A DNA stretch of 64,000 nt from Ectobius pallidus (taxonomy: Eukaryota; Arthropoda; Insecta; Blattodea; Ectobiidae). The notes under the pieces were generated by a model. It did not search any database. It was not told the DNA's origin and saw only the letters and a program-made list of their open reading frames with translations. How positions within the stretch are numbered: the stretch's first letter is position 1; each line of letters opens with the position of its first letter. The stretch covers positions 1,922,001 to 1,986,000 of the forward strand of contig CAXKWD010000014.1 of assembly GCA_964059195.1 (NCBI GenBank), written 5' to 3'. Both the position numbers and the translations under genes were made by a program. Below are positions 1 to 11,852 of the stretch, piece by piece.

Positions 1-37
1 ACAGGGGTTGTAAATTTTTCTTTAATAGAAAATAATA

Positions 38-53
38 CTGTTGCCTAGCAATG
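38..53 (+). promoter_or_regulatory. RFX X-box-like core motif (representative of several hundred)
   Basis: The core gttgcctagcaat fits the RFX-family X-box pattern GTTRCC-N(0-3)-RGYAAC, with left half GTTGCC, a one-base spacer T, and right half AGCAAT. Only the last base differs (T for C). RFX proteins are winged-helix factors that bind such imperfect inverted repeats, notably upstream of ciliary genes in animals. Each monomer holds about four exact cores plus several with one or two changes, so the window has several hundred. A few copies restore the right half, for example 18688-18700 (GTAGCC-T-AGCAAC), but change the left half. The match is seen directly. Binding is inference and may be coincidental. 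Confidence 0.4.
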
Positions 54-483
54 AGTTTTAAAACACGAAACTGTTGCCTAGCAATGCCATTTTAAACCGG
101 AAACTGTTGCCTAGCAATGCCATCAAAAAGAACTGTTGCTTAGCAATGTAATTTTAAACACAATATTGCTACCTATTATAAACTTTTATATAATATACTG
201 TTGCGTAGCAATGTCAATTTCAGACACGAAACTTTTACCTTTCAATGCATTTTTGAAAGTCGAAACTTTTTCCTAGCAATGTAATTTTTAAATACAATTT
301 GACTGCCTAACAATGTAATTTTTCTATCACGAAAGTTTTCCCTAGCCATGCCAGTCTAAAAGGAAACTGTAGCCTAGCAATGAAGTTTTAAAACACCTGA
401 CTGTTGCTTAGCAATGACATTTTGAACAAGATACTGTAGCTTAGCAATGCCATCTCCAAATACGAAACTGTTGCCTAGCAATG
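38..483 (+). repeat. Sub-repeat region of one monomer (representative), ~33-bp units
   Basis: In the first monomer, cores of the form ctgttgcctagcaatg begin at about 38, 71, 104, 133, 165, 198, 232, 266, 299, 334, 367, 401, 434 and 468. Spacings run from 29 to 35 bp, mostly 33 or 34. Four cores are exact (38, 71, 104, 468). Others have one or two changes, such as gcttag, gcgtag or gtagcc. The units near 165, 232, 299 and 334 are more decayed. The same order of exact and decayed units appears in the other monomers, so the 14-unit block was fixed before the 562-bp monomer was amplified. The units are degenerate direct repeats, not a CRISPR array: there are no unique spacers. Confidence 0.93.
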
Positions 484-597
484 TCATCTATAAGGAATAG
501 TTCTTAATCCTTCAATGATCAATACATACAATGAAAATATCGGTGATATTCTAATGTCAAAACATGGGTTGTAAATTTTACTTTAATAGAAAGAATA
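484..597 (+). repeat. Monomer linker with conserved box (representative)
   Basis: This is the part of the monomer without the 33-bp pattern. It holds a stretch of about 44 bp (about 506-552) that is nearly unchanged in all 110 copies. Its centre, about 537-549, is the dyad atatc-ggt-gatat, whose five-base arms are perfect reverse complements around three bases. This first copy reads gatatt where the others read gatatg. Tolerated variants elsewhere are few: tacata/tagata/ttcata/taaata just upstream, and an aaatt for aaaat change at 12977 and 23353. After the box come the diagnostic monomer starts (gggttgtaaatttt with act, gct or tct before ttaatag). No known protein-binding box (for example the CENP-B box) is recognisable. 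Confidence 0.75.
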
Positions 598-3352
598 CTG
601 CTACCTAGCAATGAGTTTTAAAACACGAAAGTGTTGCCTGGCAATGCCATTTTAAACCAGAAACTGTTGCCTAGCAATGTCATCAAAAAGAACTGTTGCT
701 TAGCAATGTCATCTTTAACACAATATTGCTACATATTTAAAGCTTTTAAAAAAAGATACTGTTGCGTAGCAATGTCAATTTCTGACACGAAACCTTTACC
801 TTTCAATGCATTTTCCAAAGTCAAAACTTCTTCCTAGCAATTTAATTTTTAAAGACAATTTGGCTGCCTATCAATGTAATTTTTCTATCACGAATGTTTT
901 GCCTAACCATGCCAGTCTAAACCGGAAACTGATGCCTAGCAATGAAGTTTTAAAACACCTGACTGTTGCTTAGCAATGACATTTTGAATAAGAAACTGTA
1001 GCTTAGCAATGCCATCTTCAAATACGAAACTGTTGCCTAGCAATGTCATCTATAAGGAATACCCTTTAATCCCTCAATGATCAATACATACAATGAAAAT
1101 ATCGGTGATATGCTAATGGCATAACAGGTTTTGTAAATTTTTCTTTAATAGAAAAGAATACTGTTGCCTAGCAATGAGTTTCAAAACACGAAAGTGTTGC
1201 CTAGCAATGCCATTTTAAACCGGAAACTGTTGCCTAGCAATGCCATCAAAAAGAACTGTTGATTACCAATGTCATTTTTGAACACAATATTGCTACCTAT
1301 TTAAAGCTTTTAAAAAAATATACTGTTGCGTAGCAATGTCAATTTCTGACACGAAACCTTTACCTTTCAATGCATTTTCCAAAGTCGAAACTTCTTCCTA
1401 GCAATGTAATTTTTAATGACAATTTGGCTGCCTATCAACGTAATTTTTCTATCACGAATGTTTTTCCTAGCCATGCCAGTCTAAACCGGAAACTGTAGCC
1501 TAGCAATGAAGTTTTAAAACACCTGACTGTTGCTTAGCAATGACATTTAGAACAAGAAACTGTAGCTTAGCAATGCCATCTCCAAATACGAAACTGTTGC
1601 CTAGCAATGTCATCTATAAGGAATAGTTTTTAATCCTTCAATGATCAATACATACAATGAAAATATCGGTGATATGCTAATGTCAAAACATGGCTTGTAA
1701 ATTTTACTTTAATAGAAAGAATACTGCTGCCTAGCAATGAGTTTTAAAACACGAAAGTGTTGCCTAGCAATGCCATTTTAAACCAGAAACTGTTGCCTAG
1801 CAATGTCATCAAAAAGAACTGTTGCTTAGCAATGTCATTTTTGAACACAATATTGCTACCTATTAAAAGCTTTTAAAAAAAGATACAGTTGCGTAGCAAT
1901 GTCAATTTCTGACACGAAACCTTTACCTTTCAATGCATTTTCCAAAGTCGAAACTTCTTCCTAGCAATGTAATTTTTAAAGACAAATTGACAGCCTAACA
2001 ATGTAATTTTTCTATCACGAAAGTTTTCCCTAGCCATGCCAGTCTAAAAAGAAACTGTAGCCTAGCAATGAAGTTTTAAAACACCTGACTGTTGCTTAGC
2101 AATGACATTTTGAACAAGAAACTGTAGCTTAGCAATGCCATCTCCAAATACGAAACTGTTGCCTAGGAATGTCATCTACAAGGAATAGTTTTTAATCCCT
2201 CAATGATCAATACATACAATGAAAATATCGGTGATATGCTAATGGCAAAACATGGGTTGTAAATTTTGCTTTAATAGAAAGAATACTGTTGCCTAGCAAT
2301 TAGTTTTAAAACACGAAAGTGTTGCCTAGCAATGCCATTTTAAACCGGAAACTGTTGCCTAGCAATGTCATCAAAAAGAACTGTTGCTTAGCAATGTCAT
2401 TTTTTAACACAATATTGCTACCTATTAAAAGCTTTTAAAAAAAGATACTGTTGCGTAGCAATGTCAATTTCTGACACGAAACCTTTACCTTTCAATGCAT
2501 TTTCCAAAGTCAAAACTTCTTCCTAGCAATTTAATTTTTAAAGACAATTTGGCTGCCTATCAATGTAATTTTTCCATCACGAATGTTTTGCCTAACCATG
2601 CCAGTCTAAAAAGAAACTGTAGCCTAGCAATGAAGTTTTAAAACACCTGACTGTTGCTTAGCAATGACATTTTGAACAAGAAACTGTAGCTTAGCAATGC
2701 CATCTCCAAATACGAAACTGTTGCCTAGGAATGTCATCTACAAGGAATAGTTTTTAATCCCTCAATGATCAATACATACAATGAAAATATCGGTGATATG
2801 CTAATGTCAAAACATGGGTTCTAAATTTTACTTTAATAGAAAGAATACTGCTGCCTAGCAATGAGTTTTAAAACACGAAAGTGTTGCCTAGCAATGCCAT
2901 TTTAAACCAAAAACTGTTGCCTAGCAATGTCATCAAAAAGAACTGTTGCTTAGCAATGTCATTTTTGAACACAATATTGCTACCTATTAAAAGCTTTTAA
3001 AAAAAGATACAGTTGCGTAGCAATGTCAATTTCTGACACGAAACCTTTACCTTTCAATGCATTTTCCAAAGTCGAAACTTCTTCCTAGCAATGTAATTTT
3101 TAAAGACAAATTGACAGCCTAACAATGTAATTTTTCTATCACGAAAGTTTTCCCTAGCCATGCCAGTCTAAAAAGAAACTGTAGCCTAGCAATGAAGTTT
3201 TAAAACACCTGACTGTTGCTTAGCAATGACATTTTGAACAAGAAACTGTAGCTTAGCAATGCCATCTCCAAATACGAAACTGTTGCCTAGCAATGTCATC
3301 TATAAGGAATAGTTTTTAATCCTTCAATGATCAATAGATACAATGAAAATAT

Positions 3353-4248
3353 CGGTGATATGCTAATGTCAAAACATGGTTTGTAAATTTTACTTTAATA
3401 GAAAGAATACTGTTGCTTAGCAATGAGTTTTAAAACACGAAAGTGTTGCCTAGCAATGCCATTTTAAACCGGAAACTGTTGCCTAGCAATGGCATCAAAA
3501 AGAACTGTTGCTTAGCAATGTAATTTTAAACACATTATTGCTACCTATTATAAACTTTTAAATAATATACTGTTGCGTAGCAATGTAAATTTCAGACACG
3601 AAACTTTTACCTTTCAATGGATTTTTTAAAGTCGAAACTTTTTCCTAGCAATGTAATTTTTAAATACAATTTGACTGCCTAACAATGTAATTTTTCTATC
3701 ACGAAACTTTTCCCTAGCCATGCCAGTCTAAAAAGAAACTGTAGCCAAGCAATGAAGTTTTAAAACACCTGACTGTTGCTTAGCAATGACATTTTGAACA
3801 AGAAACTGTAGCTTAGCAATGCCAACTCCAAATACGAAACTGTTGCTTAGCAATGTCATTTTTAAACACAATATTGCTACCTATTATAAACTTTTAAAAA
3901 ATATACTGTTGCGTAGCAATGTCAATTTCAGACACGAAACTTTTACCTTTCAATGCATTTTTGAAAGTCGAAACTTTTTCCTAGCAATGTAATTTTTAAA
4001 TACAATTTGACTGCCTAACAATGTAATTTTTCTATCACGAAAGTTTTCCCTAGCCATGCCAGTCTAAAAGGAAACTGTAGCCTAGCAATGAAGTTTTAAA
4101 ACACCTGACTGTTGCTTAGCAATGACATTTTGAACAAGAAACTGTAGCTTAGCAACGCCATCTCCAAATACGAAACTGTTGCCTAGCAATGTCATCTATA
4201 AGGAATAGTTTTTAATCCCTCAATGATCAATACATACAATGAAAATAT
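3353..4248 (+). repeat. Extended monomer (896 bp) with ~334-bp internal duplication
   Basis: This F-like monomer (catggtttgtaaa, gttgcttagc) has about ten sub-repeats too many. Near 3838-3860 the sequence jumps from the last sub-repeat (tacgaaactgttg) into a fourth-sub-repeat form (gcttagcaatgtcattttta) and then runs through the rest of the monomer a second time. The gain is about 334 bp, which is ten 33-bp units, as expected from unequal exchange between sub-repeats four and fourteen. The second pass differs from the first (cagacacg, gcatttttgaaag against ggattttttaaag), so the exchange joined two different monomer variants. Confidence 0.85.
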
Positions 4249-4775
4249 CGGTGATATGCTAATGGCAAAACATGGGTTGTAAATTTTGCTTTAATAGAAA
4301 GAATACTGTTGCCTAGCAATGAGTTTTAAAACACGAAAGTGTTGCCTAGCAATGCCATTTTAAACCGCAAACTGTTGCCTAGCTATGTCATCAAAAAGAA
4401 CTGTTGCTTAGTAATGTCATTTGTAAACACAATATTGCTACCTATTATAAACTTTTAAAAATATACTGTTGTGTAGCAATGCATTTTTCAAATTCGAAAC
4501 TTCTTCCTAGCAATGTAATTTTTAAAGACAATTTGGCTACCTAACAATGTAATTTTTCTATCACGAATGTTTTGCCTAGACATGCCAGTCTAAACCGGAA
4601 ACTGTTGCCTAGCAATGAAGTTTTATAACACCTGACTGTTGCTTAGCAATGACATTTTGAACAAGAAACTTTAGCTTAGCAATGCCATCTCCAAATACGA
4701 AACTGTTGCCTAGCAATGTCATCTATAAGGAATAGTTTTTAATCCTTCAATGATCAATACATACAATGAAAATAT
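4249..4775 (+). repeat. Shortened monomer (527 bp), one sub-repeat lost
   Basis: Compared with its counterpart at 9045-9605 (561 bp) this monomer lacks 34 bp. Near 4476 the text goes from gttgtgtagcaatg straight to catttttcaaattcg, skipping the unit with the gaaacctttacctttcaatg segment. The breakpoints fall in the shared caatg of neighbouring sub-repeats, which is what recombination between adjacent 33-bp units gives. Confidence 0.85.
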
Positions 4776-5359
4776 CGGTGATATGCTAATGTCAAAACAT
4801 GGGTTGTAAATTTTACTTTAATAGAAAGAATACTGTAGCCTAGCAATTAGTTTTAAAACACGAAAGTGTTGCCTAGCAATGCCATTTTAAACCGGAAACT
4901 GTTGCCTAGCAATGTCCTCAAAAAGAACTGTTGCTTAGCAATGGCATTTTTAAACACAATATTGCTACCTATTAAAAGCTTTTAAAAAAAGATACTGTTG
5001 CGTAGCAATGTCAATTTCTGACACGAAACCTTTACCTTTCAATGCATTTTCCAAAGTCGAAACTTCTTCCTAGCAATGTAATTTTTAAAGACGATTTGGC
5101 TACATAACAGTGTAATTTTTCTATCCCGAATGTTTTGCCTAGCCATGCCAGTCTAAACCGGAAACTGTTGCCTAGCATTGAAGTTTTATAACACCTGACT
5201 GTTGCTTAGCAATGACATTTTGAATAAGAAACTGTAGCTTAGCAATGGCATCTCCAAATACGAAACTGTTGCCTAGCAATGTCTTCTATAAGGAATAGCC
5301 TTTAATCCCTCAATGATCAATACATACAATGAAAATATCGGTGATATGCTAATGGCATA

Positions 5360-8300
5360 ACAGGGGTTGTAAATTTTTCTTTAATAGAAAATAATACTGT
5401 TGCCTAGCAATGAGTTTTAAAACACGAAACTGTTGCCTAGCAATGCCATTTTAAACCGGAAACTGTTGCCTAGCAATGCCATCAAAAAGAACTGTTGCTT
5501 AGCAATGTAATTTTAAACACAATATTGCTACCTATTATAAACTTTTAAATAATATACTGTTGCGTAGCAATGTCAATTTCAGACACGAAACTTTTACCTT
5601 TCAATGCATTTTTGAAAGTCGAAACTTTTTCCTACCAATGTAATTTTTAAATACAATTTGACTGCCTAACAATGTAATTTTTCTATCACGAAAGTTTTCC
5701 CTAGCCATGCCAGTCTAAAAGGAAACTGTAGCCTAGCAATGAAGTTTTAAAACACCTGACTGTTGCTTAGCAATGACATTTTGAACAAGATACTGTAGCT
5801 TAGCAATGCCATCTCCAAATACGAAACTGTTGCCTAGCAATGTCATCTATAAGGAATAGTTTTTAATCAGTCAATGATCAATACATACAATGAAAATATC
5901 GGTGATATGCTAATGGCAAAACATGGGTTGTAAATTTTGCTTTAATAGAAAGAATACAGTTGCCTAGCAATGAGATTTAAAACACGAAAGTGTTGCCTAG
6001 CAATGCCATTTTAAACCGCAAACTGTTGCCTAGCAATGTCATCAAAAAGAACTGTTGCTTAGCAATGTCATTTTTAAACACAATATTGCTACCTATTATA
6101 AACTTTTAAAAATATACTGTTGCGTAGCAATGTCAATTTCTGACACGAAACCTTTACCTTTCAATGCATTTTTCAAATTCGAAACTTCTTCCTAGCAATG
6201 TAATTTTTAAAGACAATTTGGCTACCTAACAATGTAATTTTTCTATCACGAATGTTTTGCCTAGTCATGCCAGTCTAAACCGGAAACTGTTGCCTAACAA
6301 TGAAGTTTTATAACACCTGACTGTTGCTTAGCAATTACATTTTGAATAAGAAACTGTAGCTTAGCAATGCCATCTCCAAATACAAAACTGTTGCCTAGCA
6401 ATGTCATCTATAAGGAATAGTTCTTAATCCTTCAATGATCAATACATACAATGAAAATATCGGTGATATGCTAATGTCAAAACATGGGTTGTAAATTTTA
6501 CTTTAATAGAAAGAATACTGCTACCTAGCAATGAGTTTTAAAACACGAAAGTGTTGCCTGGCAATGCCATTTTAAACCAGAAACTGTTGCCTAGCAATGT
6601 CATCAAAAAGAACTGTTGCTTAGCAATGTCATCTTTAACACAATATTGCTACATATTTAAAGCTTTTAAAAAAAGATACTGTTGCGTAGCAATGTCAATT
6701 TCTGACACGAAACCTTTACCTTTCAATGCATTTTCCAAAGTCAAAACTTCTTCCTAGCAATTTAATTTTTAAAGACAATTTGGCTGCCTATCAATGTAAT
6801 TTTTCTATCACGAATGTTTTGCCTAACCATGCCAGTCTAAACCGGAAACTGATGCCTAGCAATGAGGTTTTAAAACACCTGACTGTTGCTTAGCAATGAC
6901 ATTTTGAATAAGAAACTGTAGCTTAGCAATGCCATCTCCAAATACGAAACTGTTGCCTAGCAATGTCATCTATAAGGAATACCCTTTAATCCCTCAATGA
7001 TCAATACATACAATGAAAATATCGGTGATATGCTAATGCCATAACAGGGGTTGTAAATTTTTCTTTAATAGAAAAGAATACTGTTGCCTAGCAATGAGTT
7101 TCAAAACACGAAAGTGTTGCCTAGCAATGCCATTTTAAACCGGAAACTGTTGCCTAGCAATGCCATCAAAAAGAACTGTTGATTAGCAATGTCATTTTTG
7201 AACACAATATTGCTACCTATTTAAAGCTTTTAAAAAAATATACTGTTGCGTAGCAATGTCAATTTCTGACACGAAACCTTTACCTTTCAATGCATTTTCC
7301 AAAGTCGAAACTTCTTCCTAGCAATGTAATTTTTAAAGACAATTTGGCTGCCTATCAACGTAATTTTTCTATCACGAATGTTTTTCCTAGCCATGCCAGT
7401 CTAAACCGGAAACTGTAGCCTAGCAATGAAGTTTTAAAACACCTGACTGTTGCTTAGCAATGACATTTAGAACAAGAAACTGTAGCTTAGCAATGCCATC
7501 TCCAAATACGAAACTGTTGCCTAGCAATGTCATCTATAAGGAATAGTTTTTAATCCTTCAATGATCAATACATACAATGAAAATATCGGTGATATGCTAA
7601 TGTCAAAACATGGGTTGTAAATTTTACTTTAATAGAAAGAATACTGCTGCCTAGCAATGAGTTTTAAAACACGAAAGTGTTGCCTAGCAATGCCATTTTA
7701 AACCAGAAACTGTTGCCTAGCAATGTCATCAAAAAGAACTGTTGCTTAGCAATGTCATTTTTGAACACAATATTGCTACCTATTAAAAGCTTTTAAAAAA
7801 AGATACAGTTGCGTAGCAATGTCAATTTCTGACACGAAACCTTTACCTTTCAATGCATTTTCCAAAGTCGAAACTTCTTCCTAGCAATGTAATTTTTAAA
7901 GACAAATTGACAGCCTAACAATGTAATTTTTCTATCACGAAAGTTTTCCCTAGCCATGCCAGTCTAAAAAGAAACTGTAGCCTAGCAATGAAGTTTTAAA
8001 ACACCTGACTGTTGCTTAGCAATGACATTTTGAACAAGAAACTGTAGCTTAGCAATGCCATCTCCAAATACGAAACTGTTGCCTAGCAATGTCATCTATA
8101 AGGAATAGTTTTTAATCCTTCAATGATCAATAGATACAATGAAAATATCGGTGATATGCTAATGTCAAAACATGGTTTGTAAATTTTACTTTAATAGAAA
8201 GAATACTGTTGCTTAGCAATGAGTTTTAAAACACGAAAGTGTTGCCTAGCAATGCCATTTTAAACCGGAAACTGTTGCCTAGCAATGGCATCAAAAAGAA

Positions 8301-10189
8301 CTGTTGCTTAGCAATGTAATTTTAAACACATTATTGCTACCTATTATAAACTTTTAAATAATATACTGTTGCGTAGCAATGTAATTTTCAGACACGAAAC
8401 TTTTACCTTTCAATGGATTTTTTAAAGTCGAAACGTTTTCCTAGCAATGTAATTTTTAAATACAATTTGACTGCCTAACAATGTAATTTTTCTATCACGA
8501 AACATTTCCCTAGCCATGCCAGTCTAAAAAGAAACTGTAGCCAAGCAATGAAGTTTTAAAACACCTGACTGTTGCTTAGCAATGACATTTTGAACAAGAA
8601 ACTGTAGCTTAGCAATGCCAACTCCAAATACGAAACTGTTGCTTAGCAATGTCATTTTTAAACACAATATTGCTACCTATTATAAACTTTTAAAAAATAT
8701 ACTGTTGCGTAGCAATGTCAATTTCAGACACGAAACTTTTACCTTTCAATGCATTTTTGAAAGTCGAAACTTTTTCCTAGCAATGTAATTTTTAAATACA
8801 ATTTGACTGCCTAACAATGTAATTTTTCTATCACGAAAGTTTTCCCTAGCCATGCCAGTCTAAAAGGAAACTGTAGCCTAGCAATGAAGTTTTAAAACAC
8901 CTGACTGTTGCTTAGCAAAGACATTTTGAACAAGAAACTGTAGCTTAGCAACGCCATCTCCAAATACGAAACTGTTGCCTAGCAATGTCATCTATAAGGA
9001 ATAGTTTTTAATCCCTCAATGATCAATACATACAATGAAAATATCGGTGATATGCTAATGGCAAAACATGGGTTGTAAATTTTGCTTTAATAGAAAGAAT
9101 ACTGTTGCCTAACAATGAGTTTTAAAACACGAAAGTGTTGCCTAGCAATGCCATTTTAAACCGCAAACTGTTGCCTAGCTATGTCATCAAAAAGAACTGT
9201 TGCTTAGTAATGTCATTTGTAAACACAATATTGCTACCTATTATAAACTTTTAAAAATATACTGTTGTGTAGCAATGTTAATTTCTGAAACGAAACCTTT
9301 ACCTTTCAATGCATTTTTCAAATTCGAAACTTCTTCCTAGCAATGTAATTTTTAAAGACAATTTGGCTACCTAACAATGTAATTTTTCTATCACGAATGT
9401 TTTGCCTAGACATGCCAGTCTAAACCGGAAACTGTTGCCTAGCAATGAAGTTTTATAACACCTGACTGTTGCTTAGCAATGACATTTTGAACAAGAAACT
9501 TTAGCTTAGCAATGCCATCTCCAAATACGAAACTGTTGCCTAGCAATTTCATCTATAAGGAATAGTTTTTAATCCTTCAATGATCAATACATACAATGAA
9601 AATATCGGTGATATGCTAATGTCAAAACATGGGTTGTAAATTTTACTTTAATAGAAAGAATACTGTAGCCTAGCTATTAGTTTTAAAACACGAAAGTGTT
9701 GCCTAGCAATGCCATTTTAAACCGGGAACTGTTGCCTAGCAATGTCCTCAAAAAGAACTGTTGCTTAGCAATGGCATTTTTAAACACAATATTGCTACCT
9801 ATTAAAAGCTTTTAAAAAAAGATACTGTTGCGTAGCAATGTCAATTTCTGACACGAAACCTTTACCTTTCAATGCATTTTCCAAAGTCGAAACTTCCTCC
9901 TAGCAATGTAATTTTTAAAGACGATTTGGCTACATAACAGTGTAATTTTTCTATCCCGAATGTTTTGCCTAGCCATGCCAGTCTAAACCGGAAACTGTTG
10001 CCTAGCATTGAAGTTTTATAACACCTGACTGTTGCTTAGCAATGACATTTTGAATAAGAAACTGTAGCTTAGCAATGGCATCTCCAAATACGAAACTGTT
10101 GCCTAGCAATGTCTTCTATAAGGAATAGCCTTTAATCCCTCAATGATCAATACATACAATGAAAATATCGGTGATATGCTAATGGCATA
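5360..10189 (+). repeat. 4830-bp eight-monomer HOR, complete version
   Basis: Position 5360 aligns with 10190 at offset 4830, and this offset holds for markers 5339/10169, 5900/10730, 6461/11291 and 7023/11853. From A to A (6461 to 11291) the unit has eight monomers of 562, 564, 562, 896, 561, 563, 561 and 561 bp, total 4830. The fourth is the extended monomer. The unit continues into a third partial version, 10190 to about 12150, after which the B-type monomer changes into C-type sequence (tcttatcaatg, then aaattgacagcc) and other types follow. Confidence 0.9.
8149..9044 (+). repeat. Extended monomer (896 bp), second copy
   Basis: This is the counterpart of 3353-4248 at offset 4796, with the same junction (ccaactccaaat then gttgcttagc) and the same length. 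Small differences are private to this copy, for example gtaattttcag against gtaaatttcag, and gcaaagacat near 8918. The two extended monomers therefore share one origin and travelled inside the 4.8-kb HOR. Confidence 0.85.
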
Positions 10190-11852
10190 ACAGGGGTTGT
10201 AAATTTTTCTTTAATAGAAAATAATACTGTTGCCTAGCAATGAGTTTTAAAACACGAAACTGTTGCCTAGCAATGCCATTTTAAACCGGAAACTGTTGCC
10301 TAGCAATGCCATCAAAAAGAACTGTTGCTTAGCAATGTAATTTTAAACACAATATTGCTACCTATTATAAACTTTTATATAATATACTGTTGCGTAGCAA
10401 TGTCAATTTCAGACACGAAACTTTTACCTTTCAATGCATTTTTGAAAGTCGAAACTTTTTCCTACCAATGTAATTTTTAAATACAATTTGACTGCCTAAC
10501 AATGTAATTTTTCTATCACGAAAGTTTTCCCTAGCCATGCCAGTCTAAAAGGAAACTGTAGCCTAGCAATGAAGTTTTAAAACACCTGACTGTTGCTTAG
10601 CAATGACATTTTGAACAAGATACTGTAGCTTAGCAATGCCATCTCCAAATACGAAACTGTTGCCTAGCAATGTCATCTATAAGGAATAGTTTTTAATCAG
10701 TCAATGATCAATACATACAATGAAAATATCGGTGATATGCTAATGGCAAAACATGGGTTGTAAATTTTGCTTTAATAGAAAGAATACAGTTGCCTAGCAA
10801 TGAGATTTAAAACACGAAAGTGTTGCCTAGCAATGCCATTTTAAACCGCAAACTGTTGCCTAGCAATGTCATCAAAAAGAACTGTTGCTTAGCAATGTCA
10901 TTTTTAAACACAATATTGCTACCTATTATAAACTTTTAAAAATATACTGTTGCGTAGCAATGTCAATTTCTGACACGAAACCTTTACCTTTCAATGCATT
11001 TTTCAAATTCGAAACTTCTTCCTAGCAATGTAATTTTTAAAGACAATTTGGCTACCTAACAATGTAATTTTTCTATCACGAATGTTTTGCCTAGTCATGC
11101 CAGTCTAAACCGGAAACTGTTGCCTAACAATGAAGTTTTATAACACCTGACTGTTGCTTAGCAATGACATTTTGAATAAGAAACTGTAGCTTAGCAATGC
11201 CATCTCCAAATACAAAACTGTTGCCTAGCAATGTCATCTATAAGGAATAGTTCTTAATCCTTCAATGATCAATACATACAATGAAAATATCGGTGATATG
11301 CTAATGTCAAAACATGGGTTGTAAATTTTACTTTAATAGAAAGAATACTGCTACCTAGCAATGAGTTTTAAAACACGAAAGTGTTGCCTGGCAATGCCAT
11401 TTTAAACCAGAAACTGTTGCCTAGCAATGTCATCAAAAAGAACTGTTGCTTAGCAATGTCATCTTTAACACAATATTGCTACCTATTTAAAGCTTTTAAA
11501 AAAAGATACTGTTGCGTAGCAATGTCAATTTCTGACACGAAACCTTTACCTTTCAATGCATTTTCCAAAGTCAAAACTTCTTCCTAGTAATTTAATTTTT
11601 AAAGACAATTTGGCTGCCTATCAATGTAATTTTTCTATCACGAATGTTTTGCCTAACCATGCCAGTCTAAACCGGAAACTGTTGCCTAGCAATGAAGTTT
11701 TAAAACACCTGACTGTTGCTTAGCAATGACATTTTGAATAAGAAACTGTAGCTTAGCAATGCCATCTCCAAATACGAAACTGTTGCCTAGCAATGTCATC
11801 TATAAGGAATACCCTTTAATCCCTCAATGATCAATACATACAATGAAAATAT

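Larger units (their letters stand above)
1..5359 (+). repeat. 4.83-kb HOR, first version (two extra monomers, one missing)
   Basis: Position 1 aligns with 5360 (offset 5359) through the first monomer. From 541 the offset becomes 5920, so one 561-bp monomer present at 5900-6460 is missing here. Monomers start at 541 (A type), 1103 (B), 1667 (C), 2229 and 2791 (two extra), 3353 (896-bp extended form), 4249 (527-bp shortened form), and 4776. The 2229 monomer is mixed: its start resembles D/E types and its middle resembles A, and it is followed by a further C-type monomer. Measured from 541 to 6461 this version is 5920 bp, which equals 4830 plus 1124 (two monomers) minus 34 (one sub-repeat). Confidence 0.88.

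Noticed and set aside
38..53. tRNA, 5S rRNA or snRNA origin of the monomer
   Set aside because: I could not recognise A/B boxes, an anticodon arm or any conserved RNA gene segment in the monomer.
38..483. CRISPR array
   Set aside because: Repeats of about 33 bp with no unique spacers, degenerate along the monomer, repeated for 64 kb, and no cas genes; the context is eukaryotic.
506..552. CENP-B box in the conserved linker
   Set aside because: The linker box lacks the CENP-B box core bases (TTCG and CGGG parts); similarity is only in being a conserved box within a satellite.
631..837. Recurrent 68-73 aa open frames on the + strand (e.g. 631-837, 6551-6757, 30449-30670)
   Set aside because: They are translations of the A/E-type sub-repeats. 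The unit length of about 33 bp is a multiple of three, so an accidental open frame persists; the protein is a degenerate repeat of the same few residues, and equivalent frames are broken in other monomers.
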